From: Nitrospiraceae bacterium
Lineage (GTDB): Bacteria; Nitrospirota; Nitrospiria; Nitrospirales; UBA8639
Direction of reading: 5' to 3'
Length of the DNA: 64,000 nucleotides
NCBI GenBank assembly: GCA_020632595.1
Contig: JACKFF010000006.1
Span: 213,078-277,077 of the forward strand
Part shown: positions 57,101 to 64,000 of the stretch, in pieces
How positions within the stretch are numbered: the first letter of the stretch is position 1
Layout: every line of letters begins with the position of its first letter
Made by a program: the position numbers and the translations under genes
The notes under the pieces: generated by a model
Told to the model about the DNA's origin: nothing
The model's database searches: none
The model's input: only the letters and a program-made list of their open reading frames with translations

Positions 57101-57433
57101 GGTGTGATTCACCACTAATTCAGTAATCACGCGTAATCCGCGACGATGGGCTTCCCGGACAAACGCCTGAAAGTCCCGTCGGGTTCCATAGTGCGGATGA
57201 ATGTTGGTGTAGTCGGAAATGTCATAGCCATCGTCTCGAAGGGGAGACGAACAAAAGGGCAAAAGCCAAATGGCCGTCACACCAAGGTCCTGGAGATAAT
57301 CGAGTTTTTGGGTAAGCCCTTTGAAATCCCCGATGCCGTCCCCATTGCTATCGCAAAACGCCCGGACATGGAGTTCATAAATAATGGCGTCTTTGTACCA
57401 GAGTGGATCATTCTCGAGTGTGTCGACAATCAT
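54101..57433 (-). CDS. treS: trehalose synthase fused to maltokinase (TreS-Mak)
   Basis: A 1110-residue fusion. Residues about 1-560 are a GH13_16 trehalose synthase: Asp208 (GLRLDAVPYL) as nucleophile, Glu250 (FLAEANQWPE) as acid/base, and NHD at 314-316. It interconverts trehalose and maltose. Residues about 590-1110 are a maltokinase with ILPQYLQSRRWFGGKAR, the kinase-like loop CHGDYHLGQVLY and IIDFEGEPARPLNVRR; it makes maltose 1-phosphate for GlgE. The fusion channels trehalose to glucan. AAAGG precedes the ATG by about seven bases. Such fusions are known from several phyla; the operon with glgE confirms the pathway. Confidence 0.93.
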   Translation of the reverse strand: MIVDTLENDPLWYKDAIIYELHVRAFCDSNGDGIGDFKGLTQKLDYLQDLGVTAIWLLPFCSSPLRDDGYDISDYTNIHPHYGTRRDFQAFVREAHRRGLRVITELVVNHTSDQHPWFQRARKAPPGSKWRNWYVWSENPDLYSDTRIIFKDTEHSNWTWDPVAKAYFWHRFFSHQPDLNYDNPEVQKAIFEVLDFWLELGVDGLRLDAVPYLFEREGTNCENLPETHAFLKTLRTHVDKKFKNRFFLAEANQWPEDAAAYFGKGDECHMNFHFPLMPRLFMSMQMEDRFPIIDILEQTPAIPEACQWGLFLRNHDELTLEMVTDEERDYMYRVFAHDKQARINLGIRRRLTPLLGNDRKKIELMYSLLFSMPGTPVIYYGEEIGMGDNFYLGDRNGVRTPMQWSADRNAGFSYGNPQKLYLPIIIDPEYHYEAVNVELQQNNAQSPLWWMKRIVSLRKRYKVFGRGSIEFLHPSNRKVLVFLRRYQDETILVAVNLSRHAQWVELDLAEFKGRRPLTLFGRSKFPAIGDLPYLLTLSGHAFYWFSLEPVESKQLESQGKTDQGLPTITISKDWDNLIQKREKVKLENILPQYLQSRRWFGGKARTMQFVEITETIPLPQEDPLAVLTLIRVEYTEGEPEMYLLPLQYLPADRMAPLVDSPAALARVRVKIKDGEQEGLLIDAMWDREFQKMLAESISRNRRFNGPAGNLVTQATRIFRRQLLKEVPALEPTLLKGEQSNSSVLFGHDFILKLYRRAEVGVNPDFEIGRFLTNKGFPHIAPLAGSIEYQRDNGDLLTFGILQKFIQNEGDAWKYTLDELSRYLEEALTHPTAITASSIPQKSLMALVDEEIPTGAREWIGPYLEEARLLGLRTGELHAALASDSEDPEFKPEPFTDFYRRGLYQSMLGTVNMNFPLLRTQVKGLQDPVQSIAKHVLEGEGRLRKRLLTIRDRKLTCTRIRCHGDYHLGQVLYTGKDFIIIDFEGEPARPLNVRRLKESPLRDVAGMLRSFHYAAQASSIGLVEGVRPEDFSLLEPWARYWQIWVSVSYLKAYLSVKEVRDILPPSSEDIQILLNGYLLQKAIYELGYELNNRPNWVRIPLDGILQILEVD

Positions 57434-57617
57434 GGATGAGCCTTTCCTGAATCGGGATATTCAGTTATCGTCCTCGGCCATACACGGTGTGTGCAGCTTC
57501 GTTGTGAATCGTGAACTCGGCAATGTCTGGATTGATGGCTGTTCAGCGAGGAGGCTGAACGATGAAAACGAGTATCAAGGGTTTACCATAAAAACCGGTG
57601 GAAAGGCCAATTCACTG

Positions 57618-58481
57618 CTAATGGGAGGAATGAGATTCCTGTATAACCAGGCGGGGAGCAAAGGAAAATTCAGCCAGAAATCTTCGAAGGATCGCTTGTT
57701 CCAGGCGTGAGGGATATTGAGTCGGGCAGGGGACGCGGAGTAATAAATTAATGCGGCCTGGCTCAGGCAACTGAATGGTGACCCGTGGTTCAACGGAGGG
57801 CGCATCCAGCCATAATTTGCCTTCAAGTTTTTTGAGATATGTCCTCGCCTCATCGATAAACGGGGCGGCCTCTTCTTCTCCGGCCTGCAGCAGGAGACGT
57901 TCGGCAGTTTTCCAATCATCATCGGTACTTAGGGGGACAGTCACAATATGAAGGCGGTATTTTTTGGTATAGGTTTCATTGGTTAAGGGGTGATCGAAAA
58001 TAAAGCTGTTGGGTATGACCATGGCCCGGCCGGTATATTGGTGAGAGGTCTGGCCGGGTCCGATTTCCAACACCGTGGTGGTCAGGGCGTTGTGGTCGAC
58101 CACATTTCCCCGAATGCCCCCGATTTCAATACGATCCCCCAACGAATAGGCTTTGGTCAGCACCCGGAGCCCTGATCCGCTCAAGCAGTCAATGATTTCC
58201 TTGGTGGCCAGGACAAAGGCGACAGCGACGGCAAACACGGAGACAGCAAACGTCTGGAGTTGCGGCGCCCAAATGAAAATCATCCCAAGGATAAACAGAA
58301 AGAGCAGACCATTTCTGAGGTTGACCGCCCACCGTCTCCGTGTTTCCACGGAAAGCTCGGTTGACCGGAAAAGACTGTGGTGGATCCCCATCCTGACGAT
58401 CAGAATGATTAAAAAGAGAAAGAACGTACTCAGGCCATACCGGATGACCATGTCGCCGGTCGTACCTACAATTGGTTCCAC
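57618..58481 (-). CDS. MscS-family mechanosensitive channel
   Basis: A 287-residue small-conductance mechanosensitive channel. There are two to three N-terminal helices and the pore helix region (VSVFAVAVAFVLATKEIIDCLSGSG). The beta-domain has KAYSLGDRIEIGGIRGNVVDH, and the C-terminal alpha/beta domain is present. The GTG at 58481 lies ten bases after GAGG. It releases solutes upon hypo-osmotic shock and sits upstream of the TreS-maltokinase and GlgE genes, all on the minus strand. Confidence 0.88.
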   Translation of the reverse strand: MEPIVGTTGDMVIRYGLSTFFLFLIILIVRMGIHHSLFRSTELSVETRRRWAVNLRNGLLFLFILGMIFIWAPQLQTFAVSVFAVAVAFVLATKEIIDCLSGSGLRVLTKAYSLGDRIEIGGIRGNVVDHNALTTTVLEIGPGQTSHQYTGRAMVIPNSFIFDHPLTNETYTKKYRLHIVTVPLSTDDDWKTAERLLLQAGEEEAAPFIDEARTYLKKLEGKLWLDAPSVEPRVTIQLPEPGRINLLLRVPCPTQYPSRLEQAILRRFLAEFSFAPRLVIQESHSSH

Positions 58482-58753
58482 GTGTATTTCCCTCTGACCA
58501 TTGTGTAAATGAGATGCGTTGATATCAACGGGGGAAGCTTGAGAGTCTCAGCCATCATCCGGAATCTGACCGATTGAGAAAAAGGCGTATGGCCAGGAAT
58601 TGGCAGATGAAGGAGAAAGAGGATCACAATCTCACGGTTCAGGGTAAAAACGAATGAGCACGAATCGTCACTAGACAGATCAGTTTAGAAATGACAACCA
58701 ACCTTCTCAAATCATACTGTATTTGTTCTCCTAATCAAAGGGGTTGGCAGGAT

Positions 58754-59215
58754 TCACGGTGCTTCAGGACCATTTCTCCTTTCACGGCCCTGGAAGAAGA
58801 GGCCCCCGTTGGTCAGACGAAGCTCCTCGAGGTGGCGGTGGACTGAAAGAAGGAGTGGAGAATCTCTGTCTGACTTCGAAGATTTCTGTTTTTCTTCCTG
58901 GGTCAGAGAGAGGGCTTGCTGGGCATCCGTTTGAGCCAACATGATTAATCTGGTGGCCATAGAATAATCTCGAGCCCAGAACATTTTTCTGGATTGTTCA
59001 TGAAATTCTTCTTCTCCGATCGTCAGCTCACTTTCCGCTAAACTGTAGAGATCAGGTGCGAAGGTCAAGGCGCCTTCTCTCCTGGCATGTTCCACCGCTT
59101 GACGGGCTTTCTGTAATTCGTGGATCGGCGGGTCCTGACAGCCGGTCAACAGGACACTCAAGCAGAACAAGGCCATACATATTCCCGCAGGGGAACGCCT
59201 CTGAATGCTCGGCAT
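58754..59215 (-). CDS. DUF4398-like lipoprotein
   Basis: An exported lipoprotein (lipobox LLTGC) of about 150 residues. The pattern ARQAVEHARREGALTFAPDL YSLAESEL and the later repeat of Ala-rich helices fit the DUF4398 lipoproteins. Several starts are possible: the TTG at 59248, and the ATG at 59215, which I prefer because it leaves a normal signal peptide. The function is unknown; such proteins are often near OmpA-type envelope proteins. Confidence 0.7.
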   Translation of the reverse strand: MPSIQRRSPAGICMALFCLSVLLTGCQDPPIHELQKARQAVEHARREGALTFAPDLYSLAESELTIGEEEFHEQSRKMFWARDYSMATRLIMLAQTDAQQALSLTQEEKQKSSKSDRDSPLLLSVHRHLEELRLTNGGLFFQGRERRNGPEAP

Positions 59216-59680
59216 GAATTTCCATATGGTGGGGGTCTCTTTTCGCAAAAATGGGACCTTGCTTTTGAACGTTTCCTTGGGGGAGGCCGGGAGTGATTTT
59301 CCTTGTAATCACTGGCTGACAAAGCAAATCCTACGCCAATATGGAATGATAAATAAGGGTTGGTAGATGCCGGATTTTTCAACTATTTTTCATGAAAGGG
59401 TCCCGGTGGGCCGGACAGTTTGGCTCATTGTTGGACCCTTTGTCCCGGTCCGGTTTTTGAGGGAGAAGGAACACAAGGTATAGTGGTAATCCTTCCGGGA
59501 ATGACCCGCGAGGCGTTGTTTCGGTGGACCTGAGCTAGGCGGCTCAGATGGAACGTTTGATCATTCCTCTACCTTGGAGAATGTTGATGAGATGTCCGCA
59601 GATCCTTTTGCCAGAATGTTTTTCTTATTTGCAGATACCCGACCTATCCAGGAATTTTTGGTGATAAGGGACATGCACGT
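59216..59680. other. divergent intergenic region with nested inverted repeats
   Basis: Between the DUF4398 gene (minus) and the DUF1499 gene (plus). AAAGGGTCC (59394-59402) and GGACCCTTT (59433-59441) are an exact inverted repeat, with a CCGGAC/GTCCGG pair close by; this could be a regulatory or terminator structure. No gene supported. Confidence 0.4.
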
Positions 59681-60133
59681 ATGACGAAATCCATTTTTCA
59701 GAAAAAGGTGCTGATGTCGCTCCTCCTCATAGGCATCTTCTCCCATGGCGCAACAGGAGGAGAATTGCCGGTACAGGATCATCGACTCGCCCCGTGCCCC
59801 GACAGTCCAAATTGCGTATCCACTCTTAGTGATTCGGAAACCCATGCGATCGCACCGTTTCGTTATAACAAGACGATGGCTGAGGCCAAAGCGGTATTGA
59901 AACACATCATCGGTGAAATGAGTCGCACCGAGTTGGTTCAAGAAGAGGAGGGCTATCTTCATTACGAAGTCAGAAGTTTCCTGTTTCGCTTTGTGGATGA
60001 TGTTGAGCTGCTGTTTGATGAGGACACGAAGACCATTCATTTCCGGTCGGCATCCCGGGTGGGCTATTCCGATTTTGGAGTGAATCGGAGTCGGATGGAA
60101 GAAGTTCGAAGAATGGTGGAGGGTAAGCTCTAA
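59681..60133 (+). CDS. DUF1499-family exported protein
   Basis: A 150-residue protein with an N-terminal signal or anchor (about 8-26). The DUF1499 blocks are LAPCPDSPNCVSTLSD at the start of the domain and FRFVDDVELLFDED followed by HFRSASRVGYSDFGVNRSRM at the end, in a near-perfect family match. Function of the family is unknown; the two cysteines in CPDSPNC are conserved. AAGGG stands twelve bases before the ATG. It diverges from the lipoprotein gene. Confidence 0.88.
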   Translation: MTKSIFQKKVLMSLLLIGIFSHGATGGELPVQDHRLAPCPDSPNCVSTLSDSETHAIAPFRYNKTMAEAKAVLKHIIGEMSRTELVQEEEGYLHYEVRSFLFRFVDDVELLFDEDTKTIHFRSASRVGYSDFGVNRSRMEEVRRMVEGKL

Positions 60134-60495
60134 GTTTTGGCTAATGCAGGCGAGATCGGGTGTGGGAACAGGACATGGTTTGAAATAGTCAGCAAAATCA
60201 TCTTTTCTTGAGGTTCTTCACGACCGGGTTTTCCTTATCTGCTTCCCCATCCTCTCTTCGATTCAGTGGAGCTAAACATCCAGGCGCCCCCATGACCTCA
60301 GGTGTCTATGGTTGAGTCCCTTTCAATCTATTTTGCGAAAGGTGTGCTGACAAACCATGATCAACGAGCGAGTCAAGCATACAAAATACCGTCTTTTCAG
60401 GGCGAACTTGGGGAGGGAATGGGAGCAGGGTGATTGGCTATACTTTTTAATAATTCATCTATTCATTCATTTTCCTAATCAAGGGGGAATAGGGC
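60134..60495. other. intergenic region before the DUF3015-like gene
   Basis: About 360 bases without a gene. An AAGGGGG at 60481-60487 and AGGG at 60491-60494 precede the next ATG. No terminator found. Confidence 0.4.
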
Positions 60496-61128
60496 ATGAG
60501 TAACTATTTTGGTCACCTCTATCGTTTTCTTATAAGGCTGTGGATAGCACCGGCAATCGGCCACTATCTCTTGCCCGTCACTGTTGCAGAAGGGGACATC
60601 AGTGAAAGCCAGAAGCAGCAGCATCCCTTCCAGGCATTCCAGGGCCTGTGTATCGCCATGGTCATGGGCGGGTTTCTCACGGGATGTATAACCGATGCCA
60701 CGGTGGATTTGACCAAAGCCCCGTTTGATGCCTCCACCGAGCTGACTGACGCCTCGACAGAATCGATTACCAGATTGACCGATGGAACCAGCCAAGCGAC
60801 AACCGACCTCACCGAGCCCACCAGAGAATTTCTCTCCAGCACGACCCCCGGAGCGTGGTTCAATGCCGATGGCATGCTTAATCCTGACCATAAAAAGATC
60901 GCGTTTGTGGTCGTCAACTTCGATAATTTGCAAGAGGATATGGCCAGAGGATCCGGAGAATACCTGGTCTCTCTTTCTAAGTTAATGGGCGTCCCTCCGG
61001 ACTCTCGAGACAGTTTCCTGCAATCCGCGCAACGCCAACATGCCTATATTTTTGATGAGAGCCCATCCCGTCCGGAATCGTTTAGACGCCTGATCAAAAC
61101 GTTACGCGTGACGTCATCCTACTCGTAG
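60496..61128 (+). CDS. lipoprotein with DUF3015-like domain
   Basis: A 210-residue protein with a lipobox (FLTGC) at about residue 60. A Thr/Ser/Asp repeat follows (STELTDASTESITRLTDGTS), and then a helical domain with FDNLQEDMARGSGEYLVSLS and KLMGVPPDSRDSFLQSAQRQ, as in DUF3015 proteins. The long N-terminal part before the lipobox is unusual: the real start may be an internal ATG near residue 55 that would leave a normal signal peptide. The gene precedes the repeat-rich end of the window. Confidence 0.6.
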   Translation: MSNYFGHLYRFLIRLWIAPAIGHYLLPVTVAEGDISESQKQQHPFQAFQGLCIAMVMGGFLTGCITDATVDLTKAPFDASTELTDASTESITRLTDGTSQATTDLTEPTREFLSSTTPGAWFNADGMLNPDHKKIAFVVVNFDNLQEDMARGSGEYLVSLSKLMGVPPDSRDSFLQSAQRQHAYIFDESPSRPESFRRLIKTLRVTSSYS

Positions 61129-61337
61129 GGAAGGAAGATCATATCTAGAGGGCCTAGAAAGGCTGAGCGTGTCTCCGCATGGTCTTGAACACGGCGGTAT
61201 CGTTTTCGTCTGATTCTCGTTTTCATTTCGCACAAAGGGGTAGGACATACCATTCGACGTTCATTATCCGGACCACTCCGTCACTTCTGAAGTCCGCTCT
61301 CTGTTATAAAAATTCCTAATGGTACATCCGCTTTGGT

Positions 61338-61440
61338 TCGACGCCTGCCGGCTGGCTTCAAGGAGGGACGTTCTTCTCAGCCAGCGGGCCTTGTTTGAGC
61401 CCTTCGAACACTCAGGACAAGCCTGGCGAGTTGGTCCGCT
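61338..61440 (+). repeat. composite repeat, module A copy 1
   Basis: Starts with CGACGCCTGCCGGCTGGC, then AAGGAGGGACG, and ends near GAGTTGGTCCGCTCTTC. Copies 2 and 3 lie at 61730-61815 and 63883-64000, all in the same orientation, with the spacer between the conserved blocks varying. Confidence 0.7.
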
Positions 61441-61594
61441 CTTCCCATTTGGGCTCCCCTGGCCTGGTGGCATGACCGAGCAGTGCAACCGGCACCGGAG
61501 AATAGGTGGGCAGTGTGTGAGCGCAGCGAGTTTGCCCACCGCCGGTGTCGGTGAACCGCGGAGGGCACCCGGAGGGTCATGCCACGGCCAACAT

Positions 61595-61652
61595 GGTTTT
61601 GGGTCCTTTTGCCGAAACAAAAGGACCTCGTCGTACGGGGGCGAAACCCCGG
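61595..61652 (+). repeat. 58-base two-hairpin repeat, copy 1
   Basis: One of two copies identical except for one base (the other is 61865-61922). It folds into two hairpins: GGTCCTTTTG (61602-61611) with CAAAAGGACC (61618-61627) around CCGAAA, and CGGGG (61636-61640) with CCCCG (61647-61651) around GCGAAA. The two loops share the ending CGAAA. Confidence 0.85.
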
Positions 61653-61729
61653 AATCGATCTTCTTCACTCCACATTCCTACAGTCCAAGCTTTTTCCTGG
61701 AAGTCCCTAAACTGTTCGTCTCCTAAGGA

Positions 61730-61815
61730 TCCGACGCCTGCCGGCTGGCCCCCAAGGAGGGACGCTCTTCGCATCTTGCGGGCCTTGTGTGAGCCCTGCG
61801 AGTTGGTCCGCTCTT
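61730..61815 (+). repeat. composite repeat, module A copy 2
   Basis: Same opening as copy 1 (CCGACGCCTGCCGGCTGGCC) and the same AAGGAGGGACG block, with a shorter centre. It is followed by the second copy of the 58-base two-hairpin repeat. Confidence 0.7.
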
Positions 61816-61864
61816 CAAAATGTTCGCGTCCCTCCTCTTCAATAAGGCCAGACGGGGCGTCAGT

Positions 61865-61922
61865 GGTTTTGGGTCCTTTTGCCGAAACAAAAGGACCTCG
61901 TCGTTCGGGGGCGAAACCCCGG
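61865..61922 (+). repeat. 58-base two-hairpin repeat, copy 2
   Basis: Differs from copy 1 (61595-61652) by a single base in the link between hairpins; the start-to-start distance is 270 bases. Both stems are perfect in both copies, so any structure is kept. Confidence 0.85.
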
Positions 61923-61944
61923 CCTCTAAAAATCAAGTCCCACA

Positions 61945-62020
61945 AGAACCCGCAGAGAACAGTGAATCATTCTGAACAATCAGGACTGTGGGAAGGGGTC
62001 TGGGAGTATGGGTGAATGCA
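61945..62020 (+). repeat. module E copy 1 (left edge of the VapBC-TauE segment)
   Basis: Begins AGAACCCGCAGAGAA and ends GTGAATGCAA. A diverged copy lies at 63770-63847 in the same orientation. The two copies bracket the segment carrying the toxin-antitoxin pair and the TauE permease. Confidence 0.65.
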
Positions 62021-62086
62021 AAAACTGCTCTTCGCTTTGTTTTGGCAGGATCAATCTGCTCCGAGACGAATCCCGGCACTGTGTTC

Positions 62087-62458
62087 CTACTTGACGTAGA
62101 TGACTCCAGGTAAGTCCTTCAGGTCCGCGTCGCCCGTAACCACTTGCGCGTCCTGATCTTTCGCGGTGGCGTAGATGATGGCATCGGCCATGGCCAAGCC
62201 GTGCATTAAGCTTAAATCCGCCGCCAAATAGGCGATAGATTCCGTGAGCTGAACGACATGGCTCGCACTGAGTTGTCCCGAAAGCAATAATGCCGTCTCT
62301 TCTCCCTTTTCCCGTTTGATTTTTTTGTACACTTCATAGAGGACGATGGTTGGGATAATGCGGTCATGCCGGGAGGTAAAATAGGTCGCATAACGTTCGG
62401 CGAGTGGGCCTTCGGTGAAGAACTCAATCCATCCGCTGGAATCCATCAGGATTTTCAC
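62087..62458 (-). CDS. vapC: PIN-domain ribonuclease toxin (VapC type)
   Basis: A 123-residue PIN-domain toxin with the four acidic metal ligands expected for VapC: Asp6 in MDSSGWIEF, Glu in VLYEVYK, Asp in MADAIIYATA and Asp in VTGDADL. It likely cleaves tRNA or rRNA when free. The ATG overlaps the antitoxin stop by four bases. It lies inside the segment bracketed by module E repeats. Confidence 0.92.
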   Translation of the reverse strand: MKILMDSSGWIEFFTEGPLAERYATYFTSRHDRIIPTIVLYEVYKKIKREKGEETALLLSGQLSASHVVQLTESIAYLAADLSLMHGLAMADAIIYATAKDQDAQVVTGDADLKDLPGVIYVK

Positions 62459-62664
62459 AGCCGGTCCTGCTTTTCACGAAGGCCTGTCTTGGACATTCCC
62501 TTGAGTGATCCCTTGAGATTTTTGAGTGGTACTTCCGGCACCAGGGTAATGACTCCTCCTTTTTCTACCACCTGTAAACGTTGTTGAGGACTCAGGTGAA
62601 GCTTTTCCCGTACTTCCTTGGGAATCACAATTTGGAATTTTGGTGAAATCGTGGTTGTGGCCAT
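62455..62664 (-). CDS. vapB: AbrB/MazE-fold antitoxin (VapB type)
   Basis: A 69-residue antitoxin: N-terminal swapped-hairpin DNA-binding domain (TTISPKFQIVIPKEVREKL, LVPEVPLKN) and a basic C-terminal tail that binds the toxin. AAGGAGG seven bases before the ATG supports the start. The promoter lies upstream at 62665-62750, where the protein is expected to repress its own operon. Confidence 0.92.
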   Translation of the reverse strand: MATTTISPKFQIVIPKEVREKLHLSPQQRLQVVEKGGVITLVPEVPLKNLKGSLKGMSKTGLREKQDRL

Positions 62665-62902
62665 CCAATTGCCTCCTTACGAAGTGATGATCGATCATGC
62701 TATCGTCATACCGCCAGTCAGTCAAGGGTTGATTCTGGCCCTGGAGGGCCGAACCCCCGCATCTCAATAGAAATTTTACAGCACTAAGGCCGTTGATTCG
62801 TGAACTGGCTTCAGCGGCGAGCGAGAAGGCAGGGAACGCCCTTGGCCTGTCTGCCGTAGCCTTGGCGAAGGCTGGCGGCTTTTTTCAGGAAACGCACGAT
62901 CC
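62665..62902. other. divergent promoter region of vapBC and tauE
   Basis: 240 bases between divergent genes; no other feature seen except a run of Ts (62880-62886) near the end, just before the permease start. Promoters of both units should lie here. Confidence 0.4.
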
Positions 62903-63652
62903 ATGACGAACATCCTCTTTGACTTCACGATCACTCAGCTACTCCTCGTGGGAGTCCTGTTTATCTGGACAGGGTTTGTACGCAGCGGGCTTGGGTTCGG
63001 TGGTGCGGCGCTCGGACTACCACTCATGCTGTTTCTCTATGACCAACCACTCTTTTGGTTGCCGGTCATCGGATCGCATCTCCTGTTTTTTTCGGCTCTG
63101 ACCTTACATACCGGTATTCACGATGTGGATTGGCCCTATTTGCGGCACGCCACGCTGTTTGTCATCCCCACGACCTTGATTGGTGTGTTCGGCCTGATTA
63201 CGTTGCCGACTGAGTGGCTGCTCATCTTTATTTATGCCATCTCACTCGCGTATGGATTGATGTGGCTCTTGAATCTTTCCATCAATAGCAAGAAGAGTTG
63301 GAGCGACAGGCTGTTGCTTGCGCTTGGTGGGTATGTGGCGGGAACGTCACTGACCGGTGGACCACTGATGGTTGCGGTCACCATGAAAAATGTCGCGACC
63401 AATCAACTCCGTAACACGTTGTACGTTCTCTGGTTTACCATCGTCACGATTAAAATGAGTACCTTCGTGATACTCGGAGTCGAGCTGCATCTGCTCACCG
63501 CCCTTACGCTCCTTCCCATCGCAGCCATCGGCCATGTGATCGGACTCAAATTTCATGATGCGATTTTGAAAAACGATCAGTGGTTCAAGCAGGTCATAGG
63601 AGGCATGCTTGTCCTCATCAGCGGATTGGGATTAATGAACAATCTGGCCTAA
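62903..63652 (+). CDS. TauE/SafE-family sulfite/anion permease
   Basis: A 249-residue integral membrane protein with about eight helices, of the TauE/SafE (DUF81) family. The family repeats show as GLGFGGAALGLPLMLFLYDQ near the start and the second half from ALGGYVAGTSLTGGPLMVAV. Members export sulfite or organosulfonates or carry other anions; the substrate cannot be read from sequence. It lies next to the VapBC pair inside the repeat-bracketed segment. Confidence 0.82.
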   Translation: MTNILFDFTITQLLLVGVLFIWTGFVRSGLGFGGAALGLPLMLFLYDQPLFWLPVIGSHLLFFSALTLHTGIHDVDWPYLRHATLFVIPTTLIGVFGLITLPTEWLLIFIYAISLAYGLMWLLNLSINSKKSWSDRLLLALGGYVAGTSLTGGPLMVAVTMKNVATNQLRNTLYVLWFTIVTIKMSTFVILGVELHLLTALTLLPIAAIGHVIGLKFHDAILKNDQWFKQVIGGMLVLISGLGLMNNLA

Positions 63653-63769
63653 GACAGCCTGCTCATGGGTGACCCCCCAGGAGCATTATCTAGGGGTTCA
63701 ACAAAGTGGGGCGACCAAACTCGCGATGCCTGGCCTGAGGCATGCCGAAGGGCTCAAACTTTTCCCCCA

Positions 63770-63847
63770 GAAGAACCCGCAGAGAAAAGTTAACTATTCT
63801 AAATTTTGCGGAAGGTTGGAAGGGAGTTGGGAGTAGGTGTGAATGCA
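63770..63847 (+). repeat. module E copy 2 (right edge of the VapBC-TauE segment)
   Basis: Diverged direct copy of 61945-62020, with the same opening (AGAACCCGCAGAGAA) and the same ending (GTGAATGCAA); the middle differs by many substitutions. Confidence 0.6.
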
Positions 63848-63882
63848 AGGCCGGAACTCAAGTATGAACATTTCGTCTGTAT

Positions 63883-64000
63883 TCCGACGCCTGCCGGCTG
63901 GCCCCAAGGAGGGACGCTCTTCTCCGCTAGCGGACCCTGTTTGAGCCCTTCGACAAAGCCCAGGGCAGGCTCTGCGAGTTGGGCCGCCTTCTTCAGAGTT
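63883..64000 (+). repeat. composite repeat, module A copy 3, running off the window
   Basis: Same opening CCGACGCCTGCCGGCTGGCC and AAGGAGGGACG as copies 1 and 2; truncated by the end of the window. It resembles copy 1 in carrying the longer centre with TGTTTGAGCCCTTCGA. Confidence 0.7.

Larger units (their letters stand above)
61129..62086. other. repeat-rich non-coding tract
   Basis: Filled by copies of three repeat modules (described separately). The long open frames on both strands here come from the repeats; they have no binding sites and no family features. An exact inverted repeat GTGGCATGACC (61467-61477) / GGTCATGCCAC (61575-61585) encloses about 100 bases inside it. Confidence 0.6.
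63653..64000. other. repeat-bearing end of the window
   Basis: No gene. Contains module E copy 2 and the start of module A copy 3. Confidence 0.5.

Noticed and set aside
61264..62015. Several ORFs of 90-156 residues in the repeat tract
   Set aside because: They are read through the composite repeats in several frames on both strands, with no starts or families.
1..64000. CRISPR arrays, rRNA and tRNA genes
   Set aside because: No regularly spaced repeats and no rRNA-like or tRNA-like folds noticed when reading, although no dedicated search could be run.

Overview
The window looks like the chromosome of a free-living, respiratory, diderm bacterium. Diderm features are outer-membrane efflux parts, many lipoproteins, periplasmic HtrA proteases and an AniA-like nitrite reductase. 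The gene set fits a Nitrospira-like member of the Nitrospirota: GlgE/TreS-maltokinase, a canonical bd oxidase, a bc complex next to NirK, an RND pump, a P-type H+-ATPase and many small secreted proteins. That assignment is inference; no rRNA or other phylogenetic marker is present.

Layout. (1) 1-6.0 kb: the end of a CBS-domain gene, two HtrA/DegP-type proteases, and small envelope genes between them. (2) 6.2-10.7 kb: a plasma-membrane-type H+-ATPase surrounded by dead genes, namely a decayed UPF0104/MprF-type membrane protein and two decayed SpoIIAA-like (STAS) genes. (3) 10.8-19.2 kb: a minus-strand run for sugar metabolism, transaldolase > Pgi > glycogen phosphorylase > acetolactate-synthase-like enzyme > BASS-type transporter. 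The transaldolase has Arg where the Schiff-base Lys should be. (4) 19.2-22.3 kb: a HAD phosphatase plus decayed partial copies of the same gene, and a small secreted protein. (5) 22.6-33.3 kb: cytochrome bd oxidase (CydAB), soluble transhydrogenase SthA, and a tripartite RND efflux operon whose inner-membrane pump is split into two overlapping ORFs. (6) 34.0-39.5 kb: an orphan ModA and the oxidative pentose-phosphate operon tkt > gnd > zwf. (7) 39.97-43.1 kb: Rieske > cytochrome b/c fusion > lipoprotein NirK. (8) 43.2-48 kb: small stress or envelope genes (CBS, BON, YfdX-like, unknown secreted protein). (9) 49.4-59.2 kb: KtrB/TrkH potassium channel, stand-alone receiver domain, GlgE, TreS-maltokinase fusion, MscS channel and a lipoprotein. 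(10) 59.7-64 kb: DUF1499 and DUF3015-like proteins, then a repeat-rich tract whose direct repeats bracket a VapBC toxin-antitoxin pair and a TauE/SafE permease.

How the genes work together. Tkt, Gnd, Zwf, Tal and Pgi are the core of an oxidative pentose-phosphate cycle. GlgP feeds glucose phosphates from glycogen and SthA can balance NADPH against NADH. GlgE and TreS-maltokinase build alpha-glucan from trehalose/maltose, and with KtrB and MscS suggest an osmotic-stress and carbon-storage module. Quinol can be oxidised by CydAB with oxygen, or by the bc complex, with NirK as a likely electron outlet downstream.

Most genes are ordinary housekeeping or respiratory genes. The best leads are the Lys-to-Arg transaldolase, the split RND pump with its own internal ribosome-binding site, the bc-NirK unit, and the two-hairpin 58-base repeat with the composite repeats around the VapBC-TauE segment. 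I saw no CRISPR array, rRNA, tRNA or intact insertion sequence, but I could not run dedicated searches.
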